From assembly GCF_015694345.1 (NCBI RefSeq), contig NZ_JADQDC010000001.1, positions 124,001-188,000 of the forward strand: a DNA stretch of 64,000 nucleotides. Reading direction: 5' to 3'. Of the stretch, positions 28,067 to 37,200 are shown piece by piece (positions within the stretch are counted from its first letter, which is position 1; the number at the start of each line of letters is the position of its first letter). This DNA is from Novosphingobium jiangmenense (GTDB lineage: Bacteria > Pseudomonadota > Alphaproteobacteria > Sphingomonadales > Sphingomonadaceae). The notes beneath the pieces are model-generated. The model did no database searches. It saw only the letters and a list, made by a program, of their open reading frames with translations, and was not told the origin of the DNA. The position numbers and the translations under genes are program-made.

Positions 28067-28657
28067 ATGAAATCAAGGCACATCGCACTCTGCCTCGCGA
28101 TTTTCGCCACTTTCCAACTCCCCGGCAACTCTCGCGGGCAAAGCCATGACTCTGCCGCAACTCCCCCCGAACTCTTCGACGCCAAGGGGTATCGCACGGC
28201 ACGCTACCGCGCCCCGGTCGATCGCCCGCCGACTCCCGCCGCGCAGATCGCGCTGGAACAGGTCCTCCGACTCAAACCGGGGGTCGACGCGCTGTTCATC
28301 GACGTGCTTCCCGTCGAGGGCGGGGTGCGCGATCCGCTGACGGGAAAGTGGACCCTCGCGGTGCAGCATGAGACCATTCCGGGTGCAGCATGGCATCCCG
28401 AAGTGGGGCGCGGTCATCCCGATGCGGTGCTGTGGCAGGGGCTGCGCGATGCAGTTTTTGCGGTGCGCGTGAAGCATCCGGCGATACCGGTGGTGGTGTT
28501 CTGCCGTAGCGATTGCTGGATGAGCTGGAACGCCGCTCGCCGCCTTGCCGGCGAGGGCGTTGGCAAGGTCTACTGGTTTGCGGAAGGCATCGAGGGCTGG
28601 CACGACGCCGGGCGGGCGTTGGTGAAGGCAGAGCCGGTAGTCACCGCAACGCGCTGA
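28067..28657 (+). CDS. PQQ-catabolism-associated CXXCW-motif rhodanese-like protein
   Basis: A 196-residue secreted protein with a rhodanese-like fold. The diagnostic motif is FCRSDCWMSWNAARRL, with Cys146, Cys150 and Trp151; as written the spacing is C-x3-C-W. Proteins of this type are found only with PQQ-dependent catabolism and may form a sulfur or disulfide relay with the SoxYZ-like and SoxH-like proteins encoded next door (inference). It is divergent from the SoxYZ-like gene. Confidence 0.82.
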   Translation: MKSRHIALCLAIFATFQLPGNSRGQSHDSAATPPELFDAKGYRTARYRAPVDRPPTPAAQIALEQVLRLKPGVDALFIDVLPVEGGVRDPLTGKWTLAVQHETIPGAAWHPEVGRGHPDAVLWQGLRDAVFAVRVKHPAIPVVVFCRSDCWMSWNAARRLAGEGVGKVYWFAEGIEGWHDAGRALVKAEPVVTATR

Positions 28658-28797
28658 TCCTCCCTGTTTTTCCGCAGGACAAACGGGGAGGGGGACCGCC
28701 AGCGCAGCTGGGGGTGGAGGGGTTTGGACTCTTGCCCCTCCGTCAGTCCTTCGGACTGCCACCCCATTTGCACCTCCGGTGAAAATGGGGAGGATCA
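28655..28797. repeat. Composite intergenic inverted repeat
   Basis: The ends TGATCCTCCC...TTTT and AAAATGGGGAGGATCA form an imperfect inverted pair around a GC-rich interior with smaller stems (CAGTCCTTCGGACTG near 28744). It fills the gap between convergent genes and is probably a terminator or a miniature repeat. Confidence 0.55.
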
Positions 28798-28802
28798 GGC
28801 GC

Positions 28803-29180
28803 TCACTTCAGCGTCTTGAGGTAGGCGATCAGTTCCGCGCGCTTGGCCGGGTCCTTGAGGCCGGGGAAGCTCATGCGGTTGCCGGGGACGAGTTTTGCGG
28901 GGTTTTCCAGCCACTTGTCGAGCGTGGCGTCATCGAGCTTGAGGCCCGACTTCTTCAGCGCATCGGAGAACTTGTAGGTGCCCTTGACGCCCATCTTGTG
29001 GCCGTAGACGCCGTAGAGGTTGGGGCCGATCTTGTCGGGCGCGCCCTTGGCGTTGCTGTGGCAGACTGCGCAGCGGGCCCAGGTGGATGGGGGCGCCGAG
29101 GGGGGGGCGGCGGGGCCGGCGCTTGCGGCAGTGGCGGTCAGCATGGCGCCGGCGATGAGCGCAAGGCGGAGGGTGGTCAT
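28803..29180 (-). CDS. Small class I cytochrome c
   Basis: A 125-residue periplasmic cytochrome with a signal peptide (to about residue 21). The heme motif CAVCH is at residues 37-41, and the axial Met103 is in GNRMSFPG. It resembles cytochrome c2/c550 electron carriers. A heptamer box 60 bp upstream ties it to the quinoprotein regulon, so it may carry electrons from PedF or the dehydrogenase to the oxidase. Confidence 0.88.
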   Translation of the reverse strand: MTTLRLALIAGAMLTATAASAGPAAPPSAPPSTWARCAVCHSNAKGAPDKIGPNLYGVYGHKMGVKGTYKFSDALKKSGLKLDDATLDKWLENPAKLVPGNRMSFPGLKDPAKRAELIAYLKTLK

Positions 29181-29238
29181 GTCGTCTCTCCCGGATTCGT
29201 TTACCCGGAAAGGTGTGACACGACCCCCATTCCGCCAA

Positions 29239-29254
29239 AATTGGACTTAGGATC
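29239..29254 (-). promoter_or_regulatory. Tandem-heptamer box upstream of the small cytochrome c
   Basis: The plus strand reads AA, then TTGGACT-TAGGATC from 29241. It lies 60 bp before the cytochrome ATG. This is the right-most box found and marks the edge of the regulon. Confidence 0.6.
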
Positions 29255-29269
29255 AAGCCCCGGCAGCAT

Positions 29270-29360
29270 CGTCATTGCGAGGAGCGCAGCGACGAAGCAA
29301 TCCAGAGCGGTTTGCGATGGCGCTCTGGATTGCTTCGTCGCTGCGCTCCTCGCAATGACG
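29270..29360. repeat. REP-like palindromic repeat A, copy 2
   Basis: From CGTCATTGCGAGG to CTCGCAATGACG, with inner GAAGCAATCCAGAGCG and its complement. Nearly the same as the copies at 17511 and 53456. It lies between the quinoprotein and catabolic islands. Confidence 0.8.
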
Positions 29361-29371
29361 AGAAGGGGATT

Positions 29372-30148
29372 TCAAGCCTTGGCCGGACGATCCTTCAGCC
29401 AGCCGATGCCCCGGCGCAGCAGATCGTAGAACACTGGCAGGTCCCAGGCGCAGCGGTCCACGGTGGGCCACCAGTCGAGCATGGGTTGCAGGTCATAGTG
29501 TCCGCGGCAGTGGCCCAGCGTGTTGTAGAGCACGCCGCCTTTTCCGTGGTCCTTCAGATACATGACGGCATGCTTGCCGATCGCATCCGCCGCCTCGACG
29601 AAGCCGGTGCCTTCCACTGTGCAATCGGTTTCCAGCAGCACGTGCAGGTCACCGTGGTACTCCATGTGGTAGAGTTCGTCGGTGGTCTCGAACGGTTCCA
29701 CGCCCTGCACCAGCGGGTGATCGGGATCGGCCACGGTCACCGTATAGGGCGCGATCGGCGGGTGGCTGATGAACTGGCTGCCGAGCAGGTCCATCATCAG
29801 CGGCGCCCAGCGCGGCGCGTCCCACAGGTCCTTGTTCGGGCCATCGGTGAGGAAGCGCAGGACCGAGTTGGTGCCGTGCAGCGCATACCAGCGCCCGCCC
29901 GACTGTAGCCAATCGCGCAAGGCTTCCTGCGCCTTTAGCGAGGGCGTGACATCGCAGGTGTAGGTGATCAGGATGTCGGCGGCGCGGATCGCCTCGATGT
30001 TCTCGTAATCCTCGAAAACGCGGGTGCGGATCGCCGGGTCCTCGGCCAGCAGCTTGAGGATTTCGAGGCGGGCGAAGTCCATGTCATGCCAGACGCCGCC
30101 GCAGACGAACACGCAATCGATGCGCGGGGGGTGTGCAACTTCGCTCAT
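29372..30148 (-). CDS. ThuA-like glutamine-amidotransferase-fold protein
   Basis: A 258-residue cytoplasmic protein of the ThuA family. Typical features are VFVCGGVWHDM near the start, DILITYTCD, the turn GGRWYALHGTNSVL, and a histidine-rich end GHCRGHYDLQPM. ThuA proteins are implicated in sugar or trehalose oxidation, but many act in unrelated clusters. Here it overlaps the Rieske oxygenase stop (ATGA), so it is coupled to an aromatic or alicyclic oxidation step. Function unknown. Confidence 0.75.
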   Translation of the reverse strand: MSEVAHPPRIDCVFVCGGVWHDMDFARLEILKLLAEDPAIRTRVFEDYENIEAIRAADILITYTCDVTPSLKAQEALRDWLQSGGRWYALHGTNSVLRFLTDGPNKDLWDAPRWAPLMMDLLGSQFISHPPIAPYTVTVADPDHPLVQGVEPFETTDELYHMEYHGDLHVLLETDCTVEGTGFVEAADAIGKHAVMYLKDHGKGGVLYNTLGHCRGHYDLQPMLDWWPTVDRCAWDLPVFYDLLRRGIGWLKDRPAKA

Positions 30149-31545
30149 GCGTTCAGGTACTTGTCGAGCGTCTGGTGGAACTGGCGGATGCGGATTTCCT
30201 GGTAGTCGCCGAGGTTGACCTCGCCGGTCTTCGAGGCGTGGAGACCGTCCTGCACATAGGGCAGGTTGTCCATGTCCTGTTCGAAGACGTGGCCGAGCAC
30301 GCCGAGCTCGGGCGCGTCGGTCCACTTCTGGTCGTTGGACAGCAGCTTCATCGGCACGCCGTGCGGCATCGGATCGCCCTTCTTGACGCGGGCGAGGATG
30401 CGCACTTCCATCAGGCAGGTGTCAGGCGTCTTTCCGGGGCGCCAGCGATAGACGATGTTCGGCATGAAGCCGCCCCACGGCGCGAAGTTGGGGAAGACGT
30501 TGTAGACGAGGCCATCGAGCAGTTCGGCGTCGGTGGCGTGATCGTGGTCGTAGCCGGTCTGCGCGGTGTAGCCGGCGCGCATCGCCGCACCCAGCGCCGC
30601 GCGTGCGGTCATGCCTTCGGGCACGCTGACCGCGAAGGGATCGCCCGATGCCTCGTAGTTGTCGGCCGAGCGGCCATTGTACTTGCAGAACTCGTCGACG
30701 ATCCACTGCTGGGTCTTGCCCTCGGGATCGACGTGCGGGGACATGATGCCGAACGGAACGTGGTTGACGTTCACGTTGTCGCCATAGGTCCAGTAGGCGC
30801 TGTTGGCGTCACCCGTGAAGGGCAGGAGCTGCGGGTGGGTGACGACGGTGTGCCAGGCCTCCATGAAGGCTTCGGCAGTGACCTTCCAGTTGGCCGGGAC
30901 TTCCTTGGCCACCCAGATCACCGTGGTGCATTCCTCATGCCGCCAGCGCTTGAAGAATTCGGGCAGCGGGGCGAGGTATTCCTCGAGCGTGGGGCCGCCC
31001 GGTTCCTCGCGCAGGAAGATGTAGCCGCCCCAACGGCCCACTTCGGCCTCGGGCAGGTGCATCTTCTCGGCCGACAGATGCTTGAAGTCCCACGAACAGG
31101 GCATGCCGGCAAAGCTGCCGTCCTTGTTCCAGGCAAAGCCGTGGAACGGGCAGGTGAAGGTGTCGGCGGTGCCGTCTTCGGTGCGCAGCTTGCGGCCGCG
31201 ATGGAGGCAGACGTTGTGCATGGCCTTGACGCTGCCGTCTTCCTGGCGGGAGATCAGCCATGAGCGGCCCGCGTTTTCGAAAACGGTGTAGTCACCGGCT
31301 TCGGGGATGTCTTCCTCGCGCGCGGCGAACTGCCAGACGTGGGGCCACATCTTCTCGCGTTCGAGACGGGCGAAGTCTTCGGAGGTGTAGCGCTCTGCCG
31401 CCAGCGGTTCGGAGCCGCGATACTGGTAGCTCTCTTCGGTCAGCATCGCCGGAGCGGGGCGCGAATCCTGTGCCAGCAGTTCCTGCCAGCTGATTGCCTC
31501 GCACCTTGCCTTGCCGCCGCCCATATTCGGATCGCTGTCAGCCAT
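30145..31545 (-). CDS. Rieske oxygenase alpha subunit (1)
   Basis: A 466-residue ring-hydroxylating or demethylating oxygenase alpha subunit. The Rieske [2Fe-2S] ligands are in CLHRG and CPFHGF. The mononuclear iron site is in EAFMEAWHTVVTHPQ (His ligands H-x4-H). Where naphthalene dioxygenase has the bridging Asp, this protein has Glu (MEAWH). No beta subunit, ferredoxin or reductase is adjacent. A TetR-type operator lies 21 bp upstream and the ThuA-like gene is coupled downstream. Confidence 0.88.
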   Translation of the reverse strand: MADSDPNMGGGKARCEAISWQELLAQDSRPAPAMLTEESYQYRGSEPLAAERYTSEDFARLEREKMWPHVWQFAAREEDIPEAGDYTVFENAGRSWLISRQEDGSVKAMHNVCLHRGRKLRTEDGTADTFTCPFHGFAWNKDGSFAGMPCSWDFKHLSAEKMHLPEAEVGRWGGYIFLREEPGGPTLEEYLAPLPEFFKRWRHEECTTVIWVAKEVPANWKVTAEAFMEAWHTVVTHPQLLPFTGDANSAYWTYGDNVNVNHVPFGIMSPHVDPEGKTQQWIVDEFCKYNGRSADNYEASGDPFAVSVPEGMTARAALGAAMRAGYTAQTGYDHDHATDAELLDGLVYNVFPNFAPWGGFMPNIVYRWRPGKTPDTCLMEVRILARVKKGDPMPHGVPMKLLSNDQKWTDAPELGVLGHVFEQDMDNLPYVQDGLHASKTGEVNLGDYQEIRIRQFHQTLDKYLNA

Positions 31546-31565
31546 TTTCTCGATTCCTCACCCAG

Positions 31566-31589
31566 AATTCAGTCATTGCTGCCGGTTTT
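31566..31589 (-). promoter_or_regulatory. Probable TetR operator upstream of Rieske gene 1
   Basis: The right half TGCCGGTTTT at 31580-31589 is identical to the half-site in the tetR/TonB divergent promoter. The left half AATTCAGTCA keeps 6 of 10 positions, with the same 4-base spacer. It lies 21 bp before the ATG. Confidence 0.5.
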
Positions 31590-31701
31590 GCCGCTCCCCC
31601 GCGCGCGCGTCACCTTGCTGAAAGCATAGGTTGCACGGACTGCCCGTGCGCGTAACCACTGACGCCATAAATTCACGCAGATTCTGTGCGGGAGAGAGCA
31701 A

Positions 31702-32484
31702 TTGTCCAAGAGGCTTGAAGGGAAAGTCGCGCTTGTCACCGGCGGCACCACCGGCATCGGCGCGGCCACGGTGGCGCGCCTGGCCGAAGAAGGTGCGAAG
31801 GTCTGGTTCACCGGATCGAAGGAAGAGGCCGCCGCTGCGCTCTGCGCGGAAACGGGCGCCGTATTCCGCAAGCTGCGCGTGCAGGATGCGGCAGGCTGGC
31901 CGGGGCTGATCGACGAGATCATTGCCGCCGATGGCCGTCTCGACATCGTCTTCGCCAATGCCGGGATCGAGGCGGGCGACGGTTCGATCGAGACTGTCGG
32001 CCTCGAGGGCTGGAACAACATCATCGCCGTCAACCAGACCGGGGTGATGCTGACCGTGCAGAACGCCATCCTTGGCATGAAGCGCAATCCCGATGGGCCG
32101 AAGGGCTCGATCATCATCAATTCGTCGATGAACGCCACGCGTCCGCTCGGCAATTACGTCGCCTATTCGGTGACCAAGGCTTCGGTCTGCGCGCTGGCCA
32201 AGTCGGCGGCGGTGCATTGCGGGCAGCAGGGCTATGCCATCCGCGTCAACGCGATCCTGCCGGGCGTGGTCGAAACCCCGCTGATCCAGAACATCATGAA
32301 CGCACAGCCCGACCCGGCTGCCGCGCGCGCGATGTACGAAGGCATGGCGCCGATGAAGCGCATGGCGCAGCTGAACGAGGTGGCGGGCCTGGTCGCCTAT
32401 CTCGCCAGCGACGAGGCCGGGTTCATCTCCGGCGCGGAATACGCGATCGACGGCGCGACGACCGCCGGCATGATGGGGGTCTGA
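31702..32484 (+). CDS. SDR family oxidoreductase (a)
   Basis: A 260-residue classical SDR. The NAD(P) motif TGGTTGIG follows VALVTG; the active site holds NSS, then Y-S-V-T-K (YSVTKAS), and the end is GAEYAIDGATTAGM. The start is a TTG at 31702 with GGGAGAG upstream, as no ATG precedes VALVTG in frame. It is the first of three SDR genes in one transcript, divergent from the Rieske gene. Likely role: dehydrogenation of a hydroxylated intermediate; substrate unknown. Confidence 0.85.
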   Translation: MSKRLEGKVALVTGGTTGIGAATVARLAEEGAKVWFTGSKEEAAAALCAETGAVFRKLRVQDAAGWPGLIDEIIAADGRLDIVFANAGIEAGDGSIETVGLEGWNNIIAVNQTGVMLTVQNAILGMKRNPDGPKGSIIINSSMNATRPLGNYVAYSVTKASVCALAKSAAVHCGQQGYAIRVNAILPGVVETPLIQNIMNAQPDPAAARAMYEGMAPMKRMAQLNEVAGLVAYLASDEAGFISGAEYAIDGATTAGMMGV

Positions 32485-32489
32485 ATACC

Positions 32490-33305
32490 ATGGAATTGTC
32501 TGCACAGCGCCTGAAGGGGCGCGTTGCCTTCGTATCGGGGGGCCTTCGCGGCATTGGCCTTGCCTGTGCCGAGCGTTTTCTGGCCGAGGGCGCGGAAGTC
32601 GTGCTGTCGGACCTCGATGCCGAGGACAGCGCGACGGCGACCGAAGTGATGGCCCGTCTCGGTCAGGCCGCCAGCTACATCAGCGCCAACGTTGCCAAGG
32701 AAGAGGACTGGGAGCGTGCCGTCGCTCTGGTGAAAGAGCGCCACGGCAAGTGCCACGTGCTCGTCAACAATGCCGGGATCGACCTGACCGGGCCGGTCGA
32801 GAGCCTTTCGATGGAAGGCTGGCGGCGGATCATGTCGATCAACGTCGACGGCGTGTTCCTCGGCACCAAGCATTTCGTGCCGCTGATGGCGGAGAGCGGC
32901 AAGGACTTCCGCGGCGGTTCGTCGATCATCAACGTCAGCTCGATCATGGGCCTTGTCGGCATGAACGAAGTTTCGGCCTACAACGCCAGCAAGGGCGCGG
33001 TGCGGCTGTTCACCAAGGGCATCGCCATCGAGTTTGCGCAGAAGAAGACGCCGATCCGCGCCAATTCGCTGCACCCCGGCTTCGTCGAGACGCCGCTGCT
33101 CAAGGCCGGGTTCCAGCGCTGGGTCGATCAGGGCTTTGCCGAAAAGCCCGATGATCTGGTGGCGGGCGTGGTCGGCGCGACGCCGATCGGGCGTCTGGCG
33201 CAGCCGAGCGAGCTGGCTTCGGCCGCGTTCTTCCTCGCCAGCGAGGATTCTAGCTACATGACCGGCGCGGAGCTGGTGATCGACGGGGGATGGACTGCAC
33301 AATGA
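32490..33305 (+). CDS. SDR family oxidoreductase (b)
   Basis: A 271-residue classical SDR with SGGLRGIG as the cofactor motif, NNAG, the catalytic Ser in NVSSIMG and YNASKGA, and an end GAELVIDGGWTAQ. It starts 5 bp after SDR (a) and its stop overlaps SDR (c). The sequence resembles 3-alpha/20-beta-hydroxysteroid or cyclopentanol dehydrogenase-type SDRs, but this does not fix the substrate. Confidence 0.85.
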   Translation: MELSAQRLKGRVAFVSGGLRGIGLACAERFLAEGAEVVLSDLDAEDSATATEVMARLGQAASYISANVAKEEDWERAVALVKERHGKCHVLVNNAGIDLTGPVESLSMEGWRRIMSINVDGVFLGTKHFVPLMAESGKDFRGGSSIINVSSIMGLVGMNEVSAYNASKGAVRLFTKGIAIEFAQKKTPIRANSLHPGFVETPLLKAGFQRWVDQGFAEKPDDLVAGVVGATPIGRLAQPSELASAAFFLASEDSSYMTGAELVIDGGWTAQ

Positions 33306-34081
33306 CGATTGCTCTCAACAATGTGGTCGCCGTCGTCACCGGTGCGGCGGGCGGGATCGGCCGTGAGCTGGTCAAGGCGCTGAAGGCGGCCAAGGCCACC
33401 GTGATCGCCACCGACCTTGCGCCCGACGCGCAGATCGAAGGCGCGGACCACTACCTCAAGCACGACGTGACCAGCGAGGCCGACTGGCAGGCGGTGGCGG
33501 CGCTGGTGCAGGACAAGTATGGCCGCCTCGATGCGCTGGTGAACAACGCCGGCTATTCGATCGTGACCAAGTTCGAGGACACGCCGCTCTCCGATTTCCA
33601 CCGCGTCAACGCGATCAACGTGGATTCGATCATCATCGGCACGCAGGTCATGCTGCCGCTCCTGAAGGAAGGCGGCAAGGCACGTTCTGGCGGCGCTTCG
33701 GTGGTCAACTTCTCGAGCGTCGGCGGCCTTCGCGGTGCGGCGTTCAACGCGGCCTATTGCACCAGCAAGGCGGCGGTGAAGATGCTGAGCAAGTGCCTCG
33801 GTGCGGAGTTTGCCGCGCTCGGCCACAACATCCGCGTCAATTCGGTGCATCCGGGCGGGATCGACACCGGCATGCTCAATTCGATCATGGACCGCTATGT
33901 CGAACTGGGCGCGGTGCCATCGCGCGAGGTGGCGGTGCAGGGCATCGTCGCCAACCACCCGATCGGCCGCATGGGCCGGCCGGAGGAAATGGGCGGCGGC
34001 GTGGTCTACCTCTGCTCGGACGCGGCGAGCTTTGTGACTTGTGCCGAGTTCGTGATGGACGGCGGATTTAGCCAGGTTTGA
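33302..34081 (+). CDS. SDR family oxidoreductase (c)
   Basis: A 259-residue SDR. The cofactor motif is TGAAGGIG, the active site NFSSVGG and YCTSKAA, and the end EFVMDGGFSQV. The ATG at 33302 overlaps the previous stop (ATGA), so translation is coupled. It closes the three-SDR operon that precedes the large TonB receptor gene. Confidence 0.85.
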   Translation: MTIALNNVVAVVTGAAGGIGRELVKALKAAKATVIATDLAPDAQIEGADHYLKHDVTSEADWQAVAALVQDKYGRLDALVNNAGYSIVTKFEDTPLSDFHRVNAINVDSIIIGTQVMLPLLKEGGKARSGGASVVNFSSVGGLRGAAFNAAYCTSKAAVKMLSKCLGAEFAALGHNIRVNSVHPGGIDTGMLNSIMDRYVELGAVPSREVAVQGIVANHPIGRMGRPEEMGGGVVYLCSDAASFVTCAEFVMDGGFSQV

Positions 34082-34113
34082 TTTCCAAGTATTCCGGTCC
34101 GTAATCAAACATT

Positions 34114-34143
34114 GCTGCGACGCCATTATTGTGGCGTCGCAGC
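34114..34143. promoter_or_regulatory. Perfect 12-bp inverted repeat before the TonB receptor
   Basis: GCTGCGACGCCA pairs perfectly with TGGCGTCGCAGC around TTATTG. There is no T run. It may be a terminator for the SDR operon or an operator or leader structure of the receptor gene, 124 bp downstream. Confidence 0.55.
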
Positions 34144-34267
34144 ATCACTTGCAATCGAATAGTATTGCTCGAATGTAACCGCACCTCGGGGCAATTGATT
34201 CCCCGATGCGACTTAGCAGATTGCCCCCGACCCGCGCTGGGCATGGCGCGGGAAACGGGGACTATCC

Positions 34268-37200
34268 ATGAAAACCACAACAGCATTTCGTGTCGCCACG
34301 CTGGCAACCGCCAGCGCGCTCTCGCTCATCTCGCTGCCGTCGTTCGCGCAGGACACCGCTCCGGCGATCGATGCGCCCGCCGAGGCGGAGAGCGCCGAGG
34401 GCACCATCGTCGTCACCGGCAGCCGCCTGCAGCGCAGCGCCAACGAAACCGCGCCGTTGCCGATCAACACGATCACGTCCGAAGCGCTGCGCAACGCGGG
34501 CAACACCGATGCCACGGCCACGCTGCGCCAGATTCCGGCGCTGATCTCGTCGGGCACGGTGGCGGACTCGATCGAGCGCGGCGGCGGCGGCATCGGCCAG
34601 GCCACGCTCAACCTGCGCCAGCTCGGCTCGAACCGTACGCTGGTGGTGGTCGATGGCTATCGCCACGTCTCGGGCGTCGCCGGATCGCAGACGGTCGACG
34701 TCGCGACCATTCCCAACGCCCTGATCGAGCGCGTCGAAGTGCTGACCGGCGGCGCCTCGGCGGTCTATGGCGCGGACGCGGTGACCGGCGTGGTCAACTA
34801 CGTGATGAAGAAGGACTTCGAGGGGCTGACGCTGAACGCGCAGGCCAACGTGCCCACCGCCGGATCGGGTTCGGGCTATCGCATCGAAGGCACCTGGGGC
34901 AAGAACTTCGCCGAAGGGCGCGGCAACATCACGCTTTCGGCGGGCTACACCAAGGACGACGAGGTCCTGTTCGGCCAGCGTGACTTCACCCGCAACAACG
35001 GCCGCGCCAACAACAGCACGACCTATCCGCACGTCAACCGCCGCTTCCAGACCGGCGACATCTCGGCCAGCGCCACGCCCAACTTCTTCCAGCGCTATTC
35101 GCTGGACAGCGGGCGCTATCCGATCGGCTTTGCCATCCCGACGGCGGCGCAGTTCGCCACCTTCTTCCCCGGCCAGACCCCGACCGCTGCGGAACAGGCG
35201 CTTATGGATCGCGCCGCCAATTCGCCGCTGTTCCAGATCGCCGGTGATCCGCGCTTTGCGATCAGCTCGGGCGCAGGCCTCGTGTTCCGCCGCGACTTCG
35301 GCTTCTTCAATGCCGACATCAACAACAACGGCGTGAACGACTGCGAGGAAAGCTACGTCGGCCTGACCGGCTTCGGCGGCGGCGGCTGCTACGTCACCAC
35401 GCCGGGCGGCGGGGTGAAGATCTTCCAGGACGGGCTGATCTCCAACGGCACCAACCAGTTCGGCGGCGATGGCGCGGTGGAGCGCACCAACCAGTCCTCG
35501 CTGGTCCCGTCGAGCGAGCGCATCTACACCGAGCTGCGCGCAAGCTATGAGTTCTCGCCGGCGGCCGAGCTGTTCGTCGACGCCAAGTATGCGCGCAACA
35601 CTTCGGTATCGCGCAACAATTACAACACCTTCTACGACAGCCTGCTGATCTTCGCCGACAACCCGTTCATCCCGGCGGTGCTCCAGGCCGATGCCGACGA
35701 GGCGCGCGGCCTGCGCATCAGCCGCGACTTCCTCGACCTCGGCCCCAACACCTCGACCGCGCGGCGCGAGACCTACCGCATCGTCGGCGGCCTGCGCGGC
35801 GAAATCTCGTCCTCGCTCAACTATGAGCTGGTCGGCAACTATGGCCGCACCGACAACGCGGTGACCCAGTCCAACGCAGTGCGCTATGACCGCCTGTTCG
35901 CCGCCATCGACGTGGTGCGCGGGCCGAACGGCAATCCGATCTGCCGTTCGGACATCAGCAACGTGCCGCACCCGGGCAGCCAGTTCTTCCCGGTGATCGC
36001 GCGCGGCTTCTTCACCTTCCGTCCGGGCGACGGGCAGTGCCGTCCGGCCAACCTGTTCGGCGGCACCAACTCGCTCTCGCAGGAAGCGGTGGACTTTATC
36101 ACCACCCCGGTGACCAACCGCTCGCGGCTTGAGCAGCTGGTGATCACCGGCCTGATCAAGGGCGATACCGGTTCGTTCCTCAATCTGCCCGGCGGCCCGG
36201 TGCAGTTCGTCGGCGGCGCCGAATACCGCAAGGAAAAGTCGCGCACCCGCTTCAACGACCTGCTGCTCGGCCTCCTGCCGGAAGGCTCGCCCGCAGGCCC
36301 GGCTGGCACCTACATCGGTGACATCTCGCCCAACAAGTCGCTGCTGTTCGATGCGCAGACCCAGACCTTCAACACCGGCGGCCAGTTCGACGTGAAGGAA
36401 GTGTTCGGTGAAGTGTCGCTGCCGGTGCTGCGCGACAAGCCGTTCTTCCATGAACTGTCGTTCGGTGCAGCGGGCCGCTATGCCGATTATTCGACCATCG
36501 GCGGCGCGTTCACCTGGAACGTCAACGGCATCTGGGCACCGGTGCAGGACATCCGCTTCCGTGGCAGCTATTCGAAGGCCATCCGCGCGCCCAACATCGC
36601 CGAACTGTTCGATCCTCAGCAGGGCGCAACCTTCCGCCCGGCCGATCCCTGCGACACGATCAACCAGAACGCCACGCCCAACCGCAGGGCGAACTGCATC
36701 GCGGCGGCAACGGCTCTGGGCATCCCCAACGCGGCGCAGTTCATCGCCAACTACTCCGACCCGCTGACCGCGCGCTTCTCGGGCACCAGCGGCGGCAACC
36801 CCAACCTGTCGGAGGAAACGGCGACGACCTGGACCGTGGGCACGGTGATCCAGCCGCGCTTCATCCGGGGGCTGACGCTGTCGGTCGACTACTATTCGAT
36901 CCGCATCGAGGACGCGATCGCGGCGGTTTCGGCGCAGGACATCGTCAACACCTGCTATGACAACGATACCTTCCCGAACCAGTTCTGCAGCCTGTTCTCG
37001 CGCAACGGGCCGAATTCGGGGCCGACGACGTTCGGCTTCAACTTCCTGCGCCAGACGCAGATCAACTTCGGCCGCATCGAGACTTCGGGCATCGACGCGA
37101 CGATCGACTACCGCTTCGCCCTGGGCGCGAACAACTTCGCGATCAACGTGGTGGCCAACTGGACCGAGAAGCTCAACCGCTTCTTCGATCCGGTTAACCG

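Noticed and set aside
29181..34267. Further heptamer boxes in the catabolic island
   Set aside because: I read the intergenic gaps between 29.2 and 34.3 kb after the cytochrome promoter and saw none that keep both heptamers; TTCCAAGTATTCC near 34082 fits only by chance.
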